DNA of 64,000 bases from Phymatolithon calcareum. Its lineage: Eukaryota > Rhodophyta > Florideophyceae > Hapalidiales. The notes below the pieces were generated by a model. That model saw only the letters and a list, made by a program, of their open reading frames with translations. It was not told where the DNA came from and did no database searches. The DNA lies in NCBI GenBank assembly GCA_977006965.1, contig OZ345377.1, forward strand, positions 558,001 through 622,000, in the 5' to 3' direction. Every line of letters begins with the position of its first letter. The first letter of the stretch is position 1. The translations under genes and the position numbers were made by a program. Positions 1 to 11,452 of this stretch are shown in pieces.

Positions 1-690
1 ATTCTGTGGCAACAGCACGCACATGAGAGATCTCCATTTCCAACATCCCGCACTAATCTACAACTATTCCGTCCATTTGCGGAGTTCGCTCATGTCGCCA
101 ATGTAAATTCACAAAACAAAAAGTCTGACCCACGCAGCACTCTAGTGCGCTATCTGCACACGGTGGATGACGAGCATTACCGAGTTATCCATCCCACAAA
201 TGGGCGGATTACAATCTGCAGAATTGCAAATTATCGACCTTATAGCCCTAACTTTGACCCAAGACGAATGATCTACCCACAGCCGCCCTCCACAAGAGCA
301 AAGCACATCCCCAGAGTTAATGCCCCGCATGAGATACCACATATGGCGCATCAAATTCGAATTGACACTGCATCCGAGCCCATGCTCTGTCCTGAGGAAT
401 CCCATCTCCTAACAGATTTGTTGGATACTTCCTTAATCCCTCCGAGCCACGCTGTCAATATTACTCACGAACTACTGTTACCGACGTGGTTATCCAATGA
501 TGATAACTCGCGAAACGCAGCATTGAAGCGAACTTCGCTACTGGCTATGCAGGTCAGTTCCGATACACCGCCAGTCCATACAGCGAACTCCGTCGCTCCG
601 AGATCTCTGGCAATGGCGCGAAAGTATCCTGACTCAGAGCAGTGGGGCGAAGCGTACAACCGTGAGCTTGAAATGCACAAGCGGTTTTGA
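1..690 (+). pseudogene. copia pol: integrase C-terminal region and linker to RT
   Basis: The frame is open from base 1 to a stop at 688-690. The first codons resemble the copia integrase tail that precedes the 'LRPFG..AHV' type motif. The last stretch (KYPDSEQWGEAYNRELEMHK) is the conserved entry into copia RT, where host proteins usually continue directly with the polymerase domain. Here the frame ends at KRF-stop and RT resumes in another frame near 790-830, so at least one frameshift separates the two parts. This is a fragment of one polyprotein, not a gene of its own. Confidence 0.75.
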
Positions 691-829
691 ACTTATAAAT
701 CCGTGCCTCGCAGATCAGTGCCTCCAAACACGATAATATCTCCCCCCCTCTGTATCGTGCAGGTACAAGACGGATGGCAATGGAAATATTACTGACAGAA
801 AGGTCCGCATTAGCTACCGCGGCGATAGA

Positions 830-2197
830 ATGATCCCAGATTTCCACTTCTACGCGGACGAAACCGCATGCTACACTGCTGACAAAGATTCGATTCGACT
901 TGTCTTGGCTCTAGCGACGCACAATAATTGGGATGCGAACCATATTGACATCACTAGTGCATTCCTCCATGAGCCTATCGATTCTCCTGTACCATTATAT
1001 ATGGAGCTGCCACCTTCCTTTGACAATGAAGAGGCAGACTGCGATAATGTCGCGTTGATATGCCGAAATATTTATGGTACACCACAAGCTGGTCGCACGT
1101 ACACCGATGGTCTCCGTCGCCACCTCCTATACCATGGTTACACAGTGTCGCAATCTGATGAAAACATTTACTTGAAGCGCGATGGAACAAACATTACTGT
1201 CCTTTCTGTTACCGTGGACTATTTTTGCGCTATCACAAACACAACCGATGCGTACAACCAACTCACCCGCATACTTAAGCGCAAGTACGATATCAAAGAC
1301 CTTGGACCAATAAGCAACATCATTGGCTGGAAGATTTCACGCGATCGAAGAAATGGCACAATGACTCTGTCACAACCAGGACTTAGCCTATCCCTGCTGC
1401 AGGCACTGGACAGGGAAGATTGCTCCCCCAAACAAACTCCGTATCTTTCAGGTGTCCGGCTCCAAAATACCACTGCAGAAGACAGATCCTGCCCAAAACG
1501 CCGTTTTCAAAGTGCCGTCGGTATTCTTCTATACCTCGCTGACTGCACGCGCCCAGATCTCGGATACATCACAGGTCAGCTTGCCCGCCACATGCAAAAC
1601 CCATCCATGAGGCACTGGCGCGCACTCCAGCAAGTTGGCCGCTACGTCCAGGGCACCCTGAACCACGGCATTCGATACGTAACTTCCTCACTTGTAATTC
1701 GTGCCAAAAGTGATTCAGACTTCGCCGGCTGCCATGACTCGCGCAAGTCGACTTACGGCAACATTCTCTTTCTGGGCACTAATCCAATTTCTTGGTGCTC
1801 GCGACGGATCAAGACGACAGTGCTTAGCACATTTGAGGCTGAATATATTGCAGCGAGCAACACGGCTAGGCACACCATTTGGCTCCGAAGCCTCACGCAC
1901 GAAATTGGCATTCCTCAATCAATGCCTGCACCACTCGAAATGGACAACACTGCGGCTATCCAGTTAGCAAAAAACTCCTCGCCAACCAAACGCAGCAAGT
2001 ACATAGAGATTCGATACCATTACCTTCGGGACCGAGTCAAAATTGGCAACATATGCACGGTGTATACACCGGGCGAGATCCTCAAAGCGGATATCATGAC
2101 AAAACCGCTACCTGGACCGCGATTTAACATGCTGAAGGGTAGCATCCCAGTAATCTCCGCAGAGTCACCTGATGTGCCCGAGACTGTTGGCTCATAA
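830..2197 (+). pseudogene. copia pol: reverse transcriptase and RNase H
   Basis: About 455 codons cover copia RT and RNase H. RT motifs visible are DITSAFLHEPI (first catalytic Asp), IYGTPQAGR and KYDIKDLGPI. The catalytic box that normally reads YVDD reads TVDY, which loses the second Asp and should abolish polymerisation. RNase H shows DSDFAGCHDSRKSTYG, STFEAEYIAAS and MDNTAAIQLA. The end (DIMTKPLP) is typical of the copia C terminus. The stop codon lies inside the candidate LTR. The domain order and motifs make the family certain; the copy is inactive. Confidence 0.85.
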
Positions 2198-2372
2198 TTC
2201 GCTCCTCCACATCAGCTGCTCTGCGCCTATTGGCTCATAGTGGGCTCATACATACAGATACATACACCCATACATACAGGCAAGTAGTATATATAGGGAC
2301 CCCTGGGAGGACATACATCGGAAGGGGGGCAGAGATCAGTAAACAACCTTGTCTCTACACTGAGCCATATCA
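2185..2372 (+). repeat. Candidate 3' LTR of the copia remnant
   Basis: The segment starts TGTTGGCTCATAA and ends GAGCCATATCA, the TG...CA form of copia LTRs. It contains a TATA-like box (GTATATATAGG, about 2287-2297) followed by a C/T-rich stretch, as in a U3-R-U5 promoter. The pol stop codon is at 2195-2197, just inside. The partner LTR is outside the window, so the borders are inferred from sequence form only. Confidence 0.45.
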
Positions 2373-4023
2373 GAGAAGTCCTTTTTAGTACTTTTTATGA
2401 AACTAGATAAATACCGGACTGCAAATTCAGATTTTCAGCCTAATATTGAGAGGTTTTTCATTAATCTTGAGCGGATAGACAACGTTTTCAGCAGAATTGA
2501 AAGGTGATTGAGCATACAGGAGACTATATTTCTTGAGCGGATTTTCGCGAAAATTTGAAACGATTTTTCAGCCAATGAACGGAGCGGGAATTTTTTTTGG
2601 CTTTGCGGAATGATTCTGCATGGAATTTAGTCTGGGTTCTGACCCAATGGAACCGATATGGGTACTGAATTTACCCAATTCGTTGAGTTCGTTCGGTCAC
2701 AATCCGTCCGTTGTGACCCCTGGTTTCCATTCCAGTCCTCACAGCCGCCGCCCAAAACAGTAAGAATTACAGGGTAGGTAGCATCAGAGGAAGCCTTGCC
2801 CATATCTGCGGAAGTCTGTGGGACTTTTAAATAAACTTGAATTATGAAAAAAGTAAGAACTGCAATTGATGTAGAAGTCATAATTATTGTCTCTGGGAAG
2901 TGAGGCGTATAGGACTCATGTGAAAGTCGACCTTTAAACAGTTCTTTTTTGGACATATATGAAGGGGCTCTCCGCACAAGTGGTGGGAACAATTCCCTTT
3001 ACGATGCAATGCTCGATATCCCATGTAGAGCGTCATGCTCTACTTCAAGAGTTGTTCTTGTCGAAGGAAAAATTCTCGCCTTCTCCTTAGATTCCTCATC
3101 TTCCGAACAATGTTAATGAGAGTACGTGATATGGCGGTATCGCTACCCCGAGCTAGCCAGACTCAGATGTTCTTTCGGGCCCCGTGCAGGTTTCAGTTGG
3201 AAAATCTGATTGAGTATCGTCCGTGTTGTAATTGTGGAAATAAGAGAATATTTGCGCTTTCCATACTCCAAGCTTTTCTTTTCATCGTTCCACCAGTACA
3301 ATTCACCCATGGAAAGGACTCTTGTTCGAGTTCTTGTGCTCGCCGGCCATAAGATATCATGCTTTGTTATCGCTCTTAGCAGACGGTGGAAGATCGAATT
3401 GGCGATGATGGGTCGACTTACAGCCTATCGGAAACCGGGGATATTGGATTGTCGAAATATATTATGCAATCTATTTTATGGTTTTAGACTCTGCCTTTAC
3501 GTCATCTCCTCTGCATGGCACGATCACGTTTAGTTTGAGGAGCACTGTTCGGAACACCATCCAATGAAAGATAGTTGAATTGCAATTCACTTCGCCTCAC
3601 TTGCATCGTTCTGAGCCAAAAGGGGGCTTACCGACCGCCAGAGCTGTCTCGTTCGTTGGCAGTTACTCCTTTCATCTTGCACGAAACGAGGCGTGGTGAC
3701 AACTTCATTCTTCTCGTGAATGTGAACAGAATGGAGGCCGTTTATCATGATGTTCCTGTTCCTGCAAGAACACGCATAAGCCTCAAGAAAGGGGGGATGA
3801 GAGCTGTGTGAGAGAGAAGTCATACAATCAATGTTTATTTTTCTCTTGTTCCGAGAGTGGAACACAGCACATGGCTAAATTAATCAAGCGCTACATGGCT
3901 AAGGCCAGAGCTTCAAAAACCGAGCAGACATCCGACAACGGACCATTGGTTGTCGCACGCTTTTCCCAGTGGTACTCAAAAGCGTTAGATGAATTCCGCC
4001 TCCGTCATCTGGCTACTATGAGT
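2373..4023. other. No gene recognised
   Basis: Mixed-composition sequence with only short, overlapping open frames that resemble no family. The one recognisable item is the retroposon tail at 2770-2850. Confidence 0.5.
2770..2850 (+). repeat. Retroposon family B, 3' tail only
   Basis: It matches the 3' ends at 13410-13492, 22297-22380 and 44606-44690: GGTAGGTAGCATCAGAGGAA, then the AAGCCTTGCCCATATC core, then CTTTTAAATAAACTTG and an A-rich end. Only about 80 bp is present, as expected for a strongly 5'-truncated retroposon. Confidence 0.75.
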
Positions 4024-4251
4024 TTACCTTGACTTATCCTCCTGAACCCTGGGCTTTGTAACTTTCTTGTTCTTCTGCACCCCCTCAGGCTTGGAGACAT
4101 GACATTTGCGAATCGATTTTGCGAGCTTGTTCATCTCCTTGTGTCTCGCCCGAGCTTGTTCCATTTGCCGCTTACTTTCGGCATAGCGATCGTACTTCTG
4201 GAACGAAGAGCCGACGACCTTCGAAGATGATGGATTGTTGGAGCTTGACAT
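4024..4251 (-). CDS. Hypothetical small basic, helix-rich protein (75 aa)
   Basis: An ATG-started frame on the minus strand. It has a Ser/Asn-rich start, then a strongly charged stretch (KYDRYAESKRQMEQARARHK) that would form a basic amphipathic helix, then a Lys-rich tail. It is the only short frame in 2400-7000 whose composition looks protein-like, and I do not recognise the family. It could be the start of a spliced gene or chance. No promoter or neighbouring gene supports it. Confidence 0.25.
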   Translation of the reverse strand: MSSSNNPSSSKVVGSSFQKYDRYAESKRQMEQARARHKEMNKLAKSIRKCHVSKPEGVQKNKKVTKPRVQEDKSR

Positions 4252-7189
4252 TGCGGAAGTGTAGTGGAGTGGAGTGAAGAGTGTCGTAGATCACAGAACA
4301 ATCTTCTCGTCCCTAAATAGTCGACAGTCACTTATTCGAGGTGTACATTTTGAGAAATTCTCGTCAGCACAGGCAAATAATACGTCCAAGTGCCTGCTCT
4401 GGCGTGACACTAAGCGAGAATTTAATGCAATGTTGGAAGTACAGCAAAGCTACTCCTCGATCAATTTTTGTGTACCACAATTCAACTCCACGCCTCACGG
4501 CAAAGAAACAGCCACCAGAGACTATCTTCAAAACACTTTTCCTCTGCACTGTTCTTGTTTTCGGCATTGCCTATAATTTTGTTGTATTTGTCGATTTCCG
4601 TGCAATAGATAGCCCGAAGGTAAACAGTTTCAGCATCGCTAGTATGCTTTGCTTCTTCAAGGCAGCTTTTTGAGTCATAGGACCAGTACATTCATGCCAT
4701 GCACGGTGAGTTGTTGCGACCTGTTCTTTTCTTTGAAAAAAAATGCCCCATTGTTCACCTGCAGCATGTGAACAATTACAGGCGTTTAAAAACAAATGCA
4801 ATAGTCAACATGGCCACGAATGCACGCGGACGTGAGCGGTCTCGCGAGGAATGCTGTGTTAGAGAAATTGTCTTTGCCGATGTCGAGCAAGCTATACCAG
4901 CATGTTCTCTCTCTTATGTTGGATACCGCAATCGAAAGCAGCTAGTAGTCCATCGGCCGCAGGTCTTGCGCAGCTGTGCTGTGCACTCTCACACGAGCCA
5001 CAGGCAAAAACTTATTATTGGTTTCGGTGTCTGGATAGAAGTCAGTTATAGCCATTAGCAGAATTCCATTCACCTAATCACATTGTCGAACGAGCACTCG
5101 CCCTCAAAGTGCCACCGAAGGATAGATTTGGAAGAAATAAATGTCTGTCTTGATCAGAAAATTGACGCGTCACCACAAATCTATCGATAACGTGTCTAAG
5201 TGCTGTGAGAGAAGAACATAAATGATTATTTTCTAAGTGTCAGACGCGTCTGCAGGCGTACAGTTTGACATTGGTCCTCTTTGATATGTTCCGATCTAGT
5301 TGGAGAGAAAATTGTTATAACGCCCTCTATCTCACGATGCTCAGAGCCTCTTAGGCAGTCCATGTGTCTCGCACAATTGCATCTCTCTCGCTTTTTGCTG
5401 CATTTCCAACAGTTCACTGAGTACCCTTCTTGCCATAACGCTTCGCTCCGGAAGAGCTGTGCTGTACAGAGACCTGTCGAGCTGTGACCATAGAATCTTT
5501 CCTGTACTGACGACACAGCTGCATGATTGATGAGCTCCTCATTGTCGGCAAGGTGGTCATTTCCCATTTAAGAGTGCACTATGCTGCATCAATGTCTGTC
5601 GCTGCAACGATGGGACGGACGGTTACAATCAATTTTAATTTCTACGGAAGCAATTCTAAAAAAGGGAGTTTTGAACGATTGCGTTACATCATGTAAAAAG
5701 CTATTGTAGATCTTTGCTCGTAATCAAGAGGATACGGGATAGTACAGTTTACGATAGCATAGAGGTAACTGCCATTTAGGGAATTACGCGCACGATTTTT
5801 GACGGAAAACATCCCCATATCTCACTCATTGGTAGAAAGCCTAAATTCATCTCTCCTTCGTGACAAATTTTCTTTTTAGGTTATACGGCCTGAATGTGCG
5901 GCATATTCGTAATCATGCGCATGTTACGGATAGTAGACATTGTATAAAAGTGCTATCAATTGCGTCGTCGCATCTGCATCGAGCTTTTCGAGCCGCGCAA
6001 TGGGCACATCCAGGGGGGCAATATGGCTCAATTGGTTGATGCGACGGAGGCGACACTGAAGAGTAGCCCAGCAGGCAGAAAGGCAAACGGGAAGAGTCGA
6101 GTTTCTCCATGCAGTTCCTTGTCGAGAAATGACACCGCGGCGATCACATACTGTTCAAAGTAGCTGCGCACAGCTACTTTGAACAGTATGTTTATGATTT
6201 ATGGCACAGTAGCGCCCCCTGGCGTGGGGGAAAAAGAGACTTACAGTGCACACTTCAAAGGCGCCTACTGACGGAGCTGCCACAGTACTATACATAATGT
6301 CTACTGTACGGGAGGTCCTCTAGTTTCATATTTCTAGCGCCTTTGTATTTACTGTTCGCTCGCCGTACAATAGACACGAGAAGCACAATGAATGGCTGAA
6401 CGACAACAGGACACAGAAGAAATGATGCGATTCCTGGATTCGAACGCGTTTTGCATTGAGGAGTCAAGACTCAAAACAGAGCACCTACGTTTTAAATCCT
6501 CTTGGAAATAAATTACACACATTGCGAGGCTAAAGGAATTTAGACGCAGATGTGTTTTATATTCTTTCCTATCCATCCCGTTTCCAAAAGCAGAGCTGAG
6601 AAGGCCAGCAGGTGTAATGAGCCAAATGCCTGGCTAAAATATAGATCAGGGTGTGGCATGGCAAATTGTAGCAAAATTTGAAGTGCCATGTTGCCCATAT
6701 CATTTTCGAGGAGCTTTCAAGACGAGGAGCCGCATCAGCGATGAGTCTCCGACAAGTTGAGTTCAGCCTGAGTCGGACGTATCGCATCACCTTTTCCTAT
6801 CGTGACGAGCAGTATCTGAGGGTGATACAGAGACAGCCACGCTGGAATCCAAGAAGCTCGTCACGAAGCAGGGCGTCCCTGTCTCTGCACGGCACAGTAT
6901 GGTCCCGTCGGAGCTTCTGCACGCTATAGGCAATAGTAACATCAAAGAGAAAGCTTGGTGTATATCAGGATATTAAATTCGCTGATAAAATGGGAGTGTG
7001 CTACATGTGAGTCCAATAACAAATCGATTCCTCTGGGTAATCGAGTCCGCAGTGGGTTTTTCTGCAAGACTGTTTTTGGAAAAAAGCCGTATAACGTCGG
7101 GACGGAGTGCGAGTTCTGTGTCAACTAGAACCATGGAAGGTGAAGAGAAGTCATTCACCGGGATGCTTTGCATTACGCCTGTTAATACA
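4252..7189. other. No gene recognised
   Basis: About 2.9 kb of A/T-leaning sequence with only short overlapping frames lacking family motifs. The one structural item is the near-perfect palindrome at 6146-6191. Confidence 0.5.
6146..6191. repeat. Near-perfect palindrome, 21-bp arms, 4-nt loop
   Basis: The arm ACATACTGTTCAAAGTAGCT(G) is followed by CGCA and its exact reverse complement. Base pairing stops abruptly on both sides. The sequence is unrelated to the other palindromes in the window. Confidence 0.9.
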
Positions 7190-7330
7190 CAAAAAGCGCC
7201 TTGAAGAGCCGAAGGAGATTAAGGAGATATTAGGAGGCTAGTACAGAGATGAACGTGGAAGACAGCGAGAAGCTGCCCTGTTAATCAAATTGAGGTTTTG
7301 GGAGCTTTTAAAATAAATCAACATATAACC
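7190..7330 (+). repeat. Retroposon family A, 3' end
   Basis: The end of the family A reading frame (KEIKEILGG, stop) is followed by the family 3' UTR: GACAGCGAGAAGCTGCCCTG, CAAATTGAGGTTTTGGGAGC and TTTTAAAATAAA. It matches 10850-10996. 5'-truncated. Confidence 0.75.
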
Positions 7331-7424
7331 CCCAGTACTCTGCAAGAGAAGAGGGCATAAGGGAAGCAAGGAGATTTTATTTTGAGAGCGCCTTGGAGTA
7401 ACGGGACAGCTCTTGCGATATTCT

Positions 7425-7740
7425 CTAAGCTAAAGCCGTCTGGCTCTGAAAACGTTCTTGATTCGTAATTCTCTCTCAACAAGAGCTCCTGTGAGTCTCT
7501 TGCACTCAAACTCAATTTCTGTACTCATCTTCGACGACGCTAGAGTACGTTGTAAGGCGACTAGTTCGATCACCGCGGTAATCCCACAGTAGGCACCCAA
7601 TACTGATTTTCTCCAAAGGGGTGCCGGTTGAATGTGAACCTTAGGCACCTTAAACGTGCTGTTCGTTCTCTTATGTAAAGGATCCCTGGTAGCTTGCCTT
7701 CAATAGGAATCTTCATTGATCAGCCTTCTTCTTCCTAAGG
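7425..7740 (-). repeat. Retroposon family A, minus copy of the coding part
   Basis: The minus strand encodes APLWRKSVLGAYCG, ELVALQRTLASSKM and ECKRLTGALVERELRIK, clearly homologous to the frames at 8168-8482 (minus) and 10697-10906 (plus). No catalytic motif is present, and the frame is short and truncated. It lies head-to-tail among other family A pieces, so the block 7190-8520 is a cluster of independent insertions. Confidence 0.7.
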
Positions 7741-7891
7741 GAAGCAAGGAATAATATTGGCGGAGATGGGATCTGTTCATATTTAACCGAGTATCTCCCT
7801 TGCAGTCTCATGTTTGTTTCTTAATGGCGTTTAAAAAATTCCAAATTCAAAAAAACAAAGTTGGAGAAAATCAGTATAGATGCCCACGTTA

Positions 7892-7948
7892 AGATTATCA
7901 CGGTGATCGATCTAATTTCGTCGAGATTATCACGGTAATCGAACTAAA
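7892..7948. repeat. Short tandem duplication (about 32 bp period)
   Basis: GATTATCACGGTGATCGA at 7893 recurs as GATTATCACGGTAATCGA at 7925. Both sit just upstream of the family A piece at 7925-8084. Confidence 0.7.
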
Positions 7949-8084
7949 TGCGTTACAACGTATTCTACCCACGTCGAAGATGAGCACTGAAGTTGAGTTT
8001 GATTGTAAGAGACTCAAAAGAGCGCTTGTTGACAGAGAAATACGAATCAAGGACGTTTTGAGTACTCAGAAGAAGGATATTTGA
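7925..8084 (+). repeat. Retroposon family A, plus copy of the coding end
   Basis: The plus frame reads STEVEFDCKRLKRALVDREI and IRIKDVL, homologous to the C terminus of the family A protein at 10697-10906. It abuts a minus copy at 8085. Confidence 0.65.
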
Positions 8085-8520
8085 TTCTTATTTTTTCTTA
8101 AAAGGGCTCCCAAATCTCAATTTGAGTAACAGAGCAGCGCCTCACTGTCTTCCGTGTCGGTCACAGTCTACTCTCCTAAAATCTCCTTAATTCGAATTTC
8201 TCTTCCCATGAGCGCCTGAGTGAGTCCTTTGCATTCGTATTCCGTCTCCTGATCCGTTTCCGTGGATCGTTGTGGTCGTTCGAGCGGTACGAGCTCAATC
8301 AAAGCATCGCTTCCAAACGATGTCGCCAAGGTCGATTTTCTCCACAGCGGGGCTCCGTTAAAAATCACTCTTAGGCACCTCAGACGCGTGTTCGTGCCCC
8401 TTATATGTAGCACTTCTGGTAGCTTGTTCGACTTGTCTATGGAGATTTTAGTATCCGCCGTCCTTCTTCCTCCTTCCAGCATTTAACGGTTTCCCCTAGA
8501 CCCCACCTTCGACACCAGTC
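8085..8520 (-). repeat. Retroposon family A, minus copy with tail and coding part
   Basis: Read on the minus strand, a frame from 8482 to 8168 gives NKLPEVLHIRGTNTRLRC, NGAPLWRKSTLA, ETEYECKGLTQAL and REIRIKEILGE. It is followed by the family A 3' UTR with GGGAGCCCTTTTAAG. The same protein is seen at 10480-10906 on the plus strand. An upstream piece (ISKDIGYFREAKVLKGAL) extends the homology to about 8600 in a shifted frame. The protein has a charged helical first part and a basic C-terminal part. An RNA-binding, gag/ORF1-like role is possible but not shown. Confidence 0.7.
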
Positions 8521-8676
8521 CTTATTCCGCGAATTCTAACGCTCCTTTAAGGACCTTCGCTTCTCTGAAATACCCGATATCCTTTGATATGTTTGCCGGA
8601 TCCATATCAGGAACATTTAGAGGACCCCTAGATGTTGAATAATGTACACTTTGTGTAATTCGAATAACCTGCAATA

Positions 8677-8697
8677 AACAAACAAACAAACAAACAA
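8677..8697 (+). repeat. (AAAC)n simple tail
   Basis: AATAAACAAACAAACAAACA follows sequence without recognised coding content. This is typical of a poly(A)-derived end of a retroposed copy. The rest of 8521-9375 shows no gene. Confidence 0.5.
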
Positions 8698-9375
8698 GTC
8701 CTCTTCTGTTCCTCCGCATTCTGCTGCATCTGCCGGGTACTTCTTCCGTCTTATTAAGCTCGGAGCGAACCTTGCAGCCTGGTGTGATCTCCTCAACCCC
8801 GGGTTGGCGAGACGGCATAGCACGTGCATCTGTTCTCTTCGATGTTGGGCATATTTTCCAAATATGTAGTTGAAGAAAGACCCTTTGCTGCTTCGATCGT
8901 TGATTGTATACGCTTGGTCATCGAGAAAAATGCATGGCGTACTCCCACTTAGTGAGAATCAGCGTCTTGAAAATCATGATACTCGTGCTTGGTTGGAACC
9001 CGCAACAGTTTACGCCAATTTGCGTACTTTGAGCATACATCCAAATGCATTTTGAACTCTTGAGATTACTGCGTCGTGGGTGACTCCCTTGTGTTTCATA
9101 TCCACTCCAAGGTTGGAAAGTCTCCATTCTTGGTGCAGCTCCTTTCAGGAAAATAAAAACTTGTGCTTTGGAAGCCCTTAGTAATTAAGAACCTCATTTT
9201 TTCCTGGCTTTGTAATCCATCTCATGCAGTTCTCGTCTGCCCACTTTGACGCTGTATTCAGGAATTTTTTCATCCCTTCGGCCTTCGTGGCTTGAAGGAG
9301 AACGTCATCCTCAAATAATTGCGCCGCTGCTACACCGTGGTTCCTTTGTGGTTTTCGGTGGCGAGGCGAACATAT

Positions 9376-10381
9376 CTATGAGTATACTGTATTGACAAGG
9401 ACTGAGCAGGGACCTTGCGGGGCCCATCCATCAATTGTGCACCATTGCTTCATTTCGTATCCCTCCGACGCGATCCACGACGGCTTTAGAAGATACGATA
9501 CCACCCTTGTAATGTGGGGGGGGGGCAAGTAGCTCTTCAGTCTTTCAATGAGGATGACACACGGCACGCCGTCATAAACTGCCGGTAGGTCGAGTACAGC
9601 AACGTACAAGTGGCCATGCCGCAGTGTGTTTTTTGCGAAGAGTATAACCAAATATGTGCTCTTATCCCCTGAAAGCCAAATTGTGCATTGTTGAGGCGAT
9701 AGCGCTCCCGCATGTAAGAGTCCAGTGCAGAGTCGATACCCTGCCTTACCTGACCCAGTAGGTAGATAGGCCTGCACTTCGTCGCGACGTGCAATGGGCC
9801 CTTCTTGTGTTTTGAAATAAGCGCTGCTTGTCGCCATTGGCGTGGGAGGCACTTCAGTTTTCTACTTATCTCCCATAATTTTTGTAGCATGTCGAAGCTT
9901 GCCTCCTTGTTGGCGTGCAGCATCTTAACAGCAAGACCGTCTGGGACAACAGCCTTCCATTTCGTCACCCTGCTAAAAGCTCTTCGTAGGTGCCTCCCTC
10001 ATTGCCCTGTTGACTGAAAATTTTCAAGGTTCTCATTCCAGTCCTTCTCAGATTTGTATACGTCACAATGTAAGCGACGATCTTGCTCGGGTGCATAGGG
10101 GATCCTACTAGAGCTCGGTTCTTACCCGTTCTTTGCGCCTTCGATTTCTTAATCTTGCTCGTGACTTTTGCAGCGTTATGCCTCATTGGGGACCATATTC
10201 TCAGTACTTTCCAGAAATATCTCGAATTGGTCCCCTTTCGATTTTCCGTGTGTTTCTTGATCAGCTCTTTATCGTCGGCTTCGAGCCCTGTCCTGTTTGC
10301 TCTTCTGTACAACTGTGCTCGTTTCTTGGCCAATTGGTCTATCGGTATGTTCCAGAACGTCTTGTATCGACCGGGCCTGGG
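9376..10381 (-). pseudogene. LINE ORF2: linker and reverse transcriptase
   Basis: The minus strand shows IDQLAKKRAQLYRRANRTG and KVLRIW in the linker. The RT block follows: VVPDGLAVKMLHANKEASFD, LKCLPRQWRQAALISKHKKG and RPIYLLGQVRQG. The motif A region (LDLPAVYDGVP) lies in a shifted frame. The copy at 41773-42258 aligns with it motif for motif. The FADD-type motif C was not found, so the copy is truncated or decayed at its 3' side. Confidence 0.8.
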
Positions 10382-10394
10382 CTTGTCGGATGTC

Positions 10395-10996
10395 GAAAGG
10401 TTCGCCTTATGCTTGGTAAGAAGGAAGAAGTTCCTGGAACTTTCAGAAGAATACCAGGGAAGAGATGATGATCTGGAAGAAGTATCAAAGGACATTGGGT
10501 ATCTCAGGGAAGAGGAACACCTTAAAGAAGCTCTGAAACAAGCGGAAGAAGGTGTGGTGTCAAAAACGAGACGCCTACAAGCAACAGTCAAAGTCTAGTC
10601 GTTGGAAGAAGAGGGCCGGGCAGTTAAAATCCCGATCGGTGTACTGAACGACTTTCCAGGAGTGCTAAATATAAGGGACAGAACTGCGCGGTAGAGATGC
10701 CTGAGAGTCATTTTCAACAGAGTTCTTTGTGGAGAAAATACATTCTGGCGAAGTACTTTGGGACTGGTGCTGTGGTTGAGCTTATCGTGTTGCAACGTAT
10801 ACTACGGTCTATGAAGATGGACCAAGAAACGGAATATGAATGCAAAAGACTTACTCGGGCCCTCACAGGAAGAGAAATTCGGATTAAGGAGATATTAGAA
10901 GGATAGTAGAGAGATGAGTATGGAAAACAGCGAGAAGCTGCCCTGCTACTCAAATTGAGACTTTGGGAGCTTTTAAAATAAATAAGCATATATCCC
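10395..10996 (+). mobile_element. Retroposon family A, most complete copy, nested in the LINE
   Basis: Flanked by a perfect 13-bp duplication, CTTGTCGGATGTC at 10382-10394 and 10997-11009. The insert carries a charged helical frame (DDDLEEVSKDIGYLREEEHL, ending LQATVKV at 10597). After a frame change it carries VLCG/PLWRK-type sequence and the ORF 10697-10906 (ETEYECKRLTRALTGREI, stop). The 3' UTR is AACAGCGAGAAGCTGCCCTG with TTGGGAGCTTTTAAAATAAA. It has no RT of its own, so this is a non-autonomous retroposon with coding capacity. It lies opposite to the host LINE. Confidence 0.8.
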
Positions 10997-11149
10997 CTTG
11001 TCGGATGTCCAAGGTTTTTGCGAGTTTCGCACGGAACATCTCGTACCATGGATTCAACTCATCTTCCGTTCTACTGGCGCGCCGTCTTTCCTTCATCTCT
11101 GTGGCCCATGAACATATTTCAGCGTTTGCTTGCGCCGCTCCTTCGGGAT

Positions 11150-11452
11150 ACGTCCGAGCTGCTCCAGCCAGTTGCTGTTCTCTCTGTTGTCAGACGAGTA
11201 TGTGATTCAGCAACCGCATTCGGACCGATAGATGCTTCGTGCTGCCGTCCCAAAATCCGTTATGTACATACGGAACTTCAGATTCCGCTGCCTTGGTAAA
11301 CAAGATGTTGATAATGCTTCTCCCTCGATTTGTCACGAATGTTGGGCTGTTTGCTGTCCAGATTATTCAGCTTTATTATGCTGCCCAGGATACGATATTT
11401 GTCCCCCTCCAATTGCCTTTGCAGTCCCAACGTCTATGTATTGTCTTGTAAT
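11150..11452 (-). pseudogene. LINE ORF2: APE endonuclease continuation, beyond the family C insertion
   Basis: Immediately on the other side of the insert the minus strand resumes with IHRRWDCKGNWRGTNIVSWA, which follows GDLNTRH in intact elements. Downstream the frame decays. Further down, minus-strand PEGAAQANAEICSWATEMK and DELNPWYEMFRAKLAKTL look like ORF2 linker sequence up to about 11010. Confidence 0.65.

Larger units (their letters stand above)
1..2372 (+). mobile_element. Ty1/copia LTR retrotransposon remnant, 5' part outside the window
   Basis: The plus strand reads in copia order: end of integrase, linker, reverse transcriptase, RNase H, then a candidate 3' LTR. The frame is broken between 690 and 830 and the RT active site is altered, so this copy is dead. 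It is a different family from the copia element at 34416-39260, since their RNase H and LTR sequences do not resemble each other. gag, protease and the 5' LTR would lie before position 1. Confidence 0.85.

Noticed and set aside
10083-10598. 171-codon plus-strand frame as a gene
   Set aside because: Its first two thirds are the antisense of LINE linker coding sequence; only the end belongs to the family A retroposon, and the two are joined at the insertion border.
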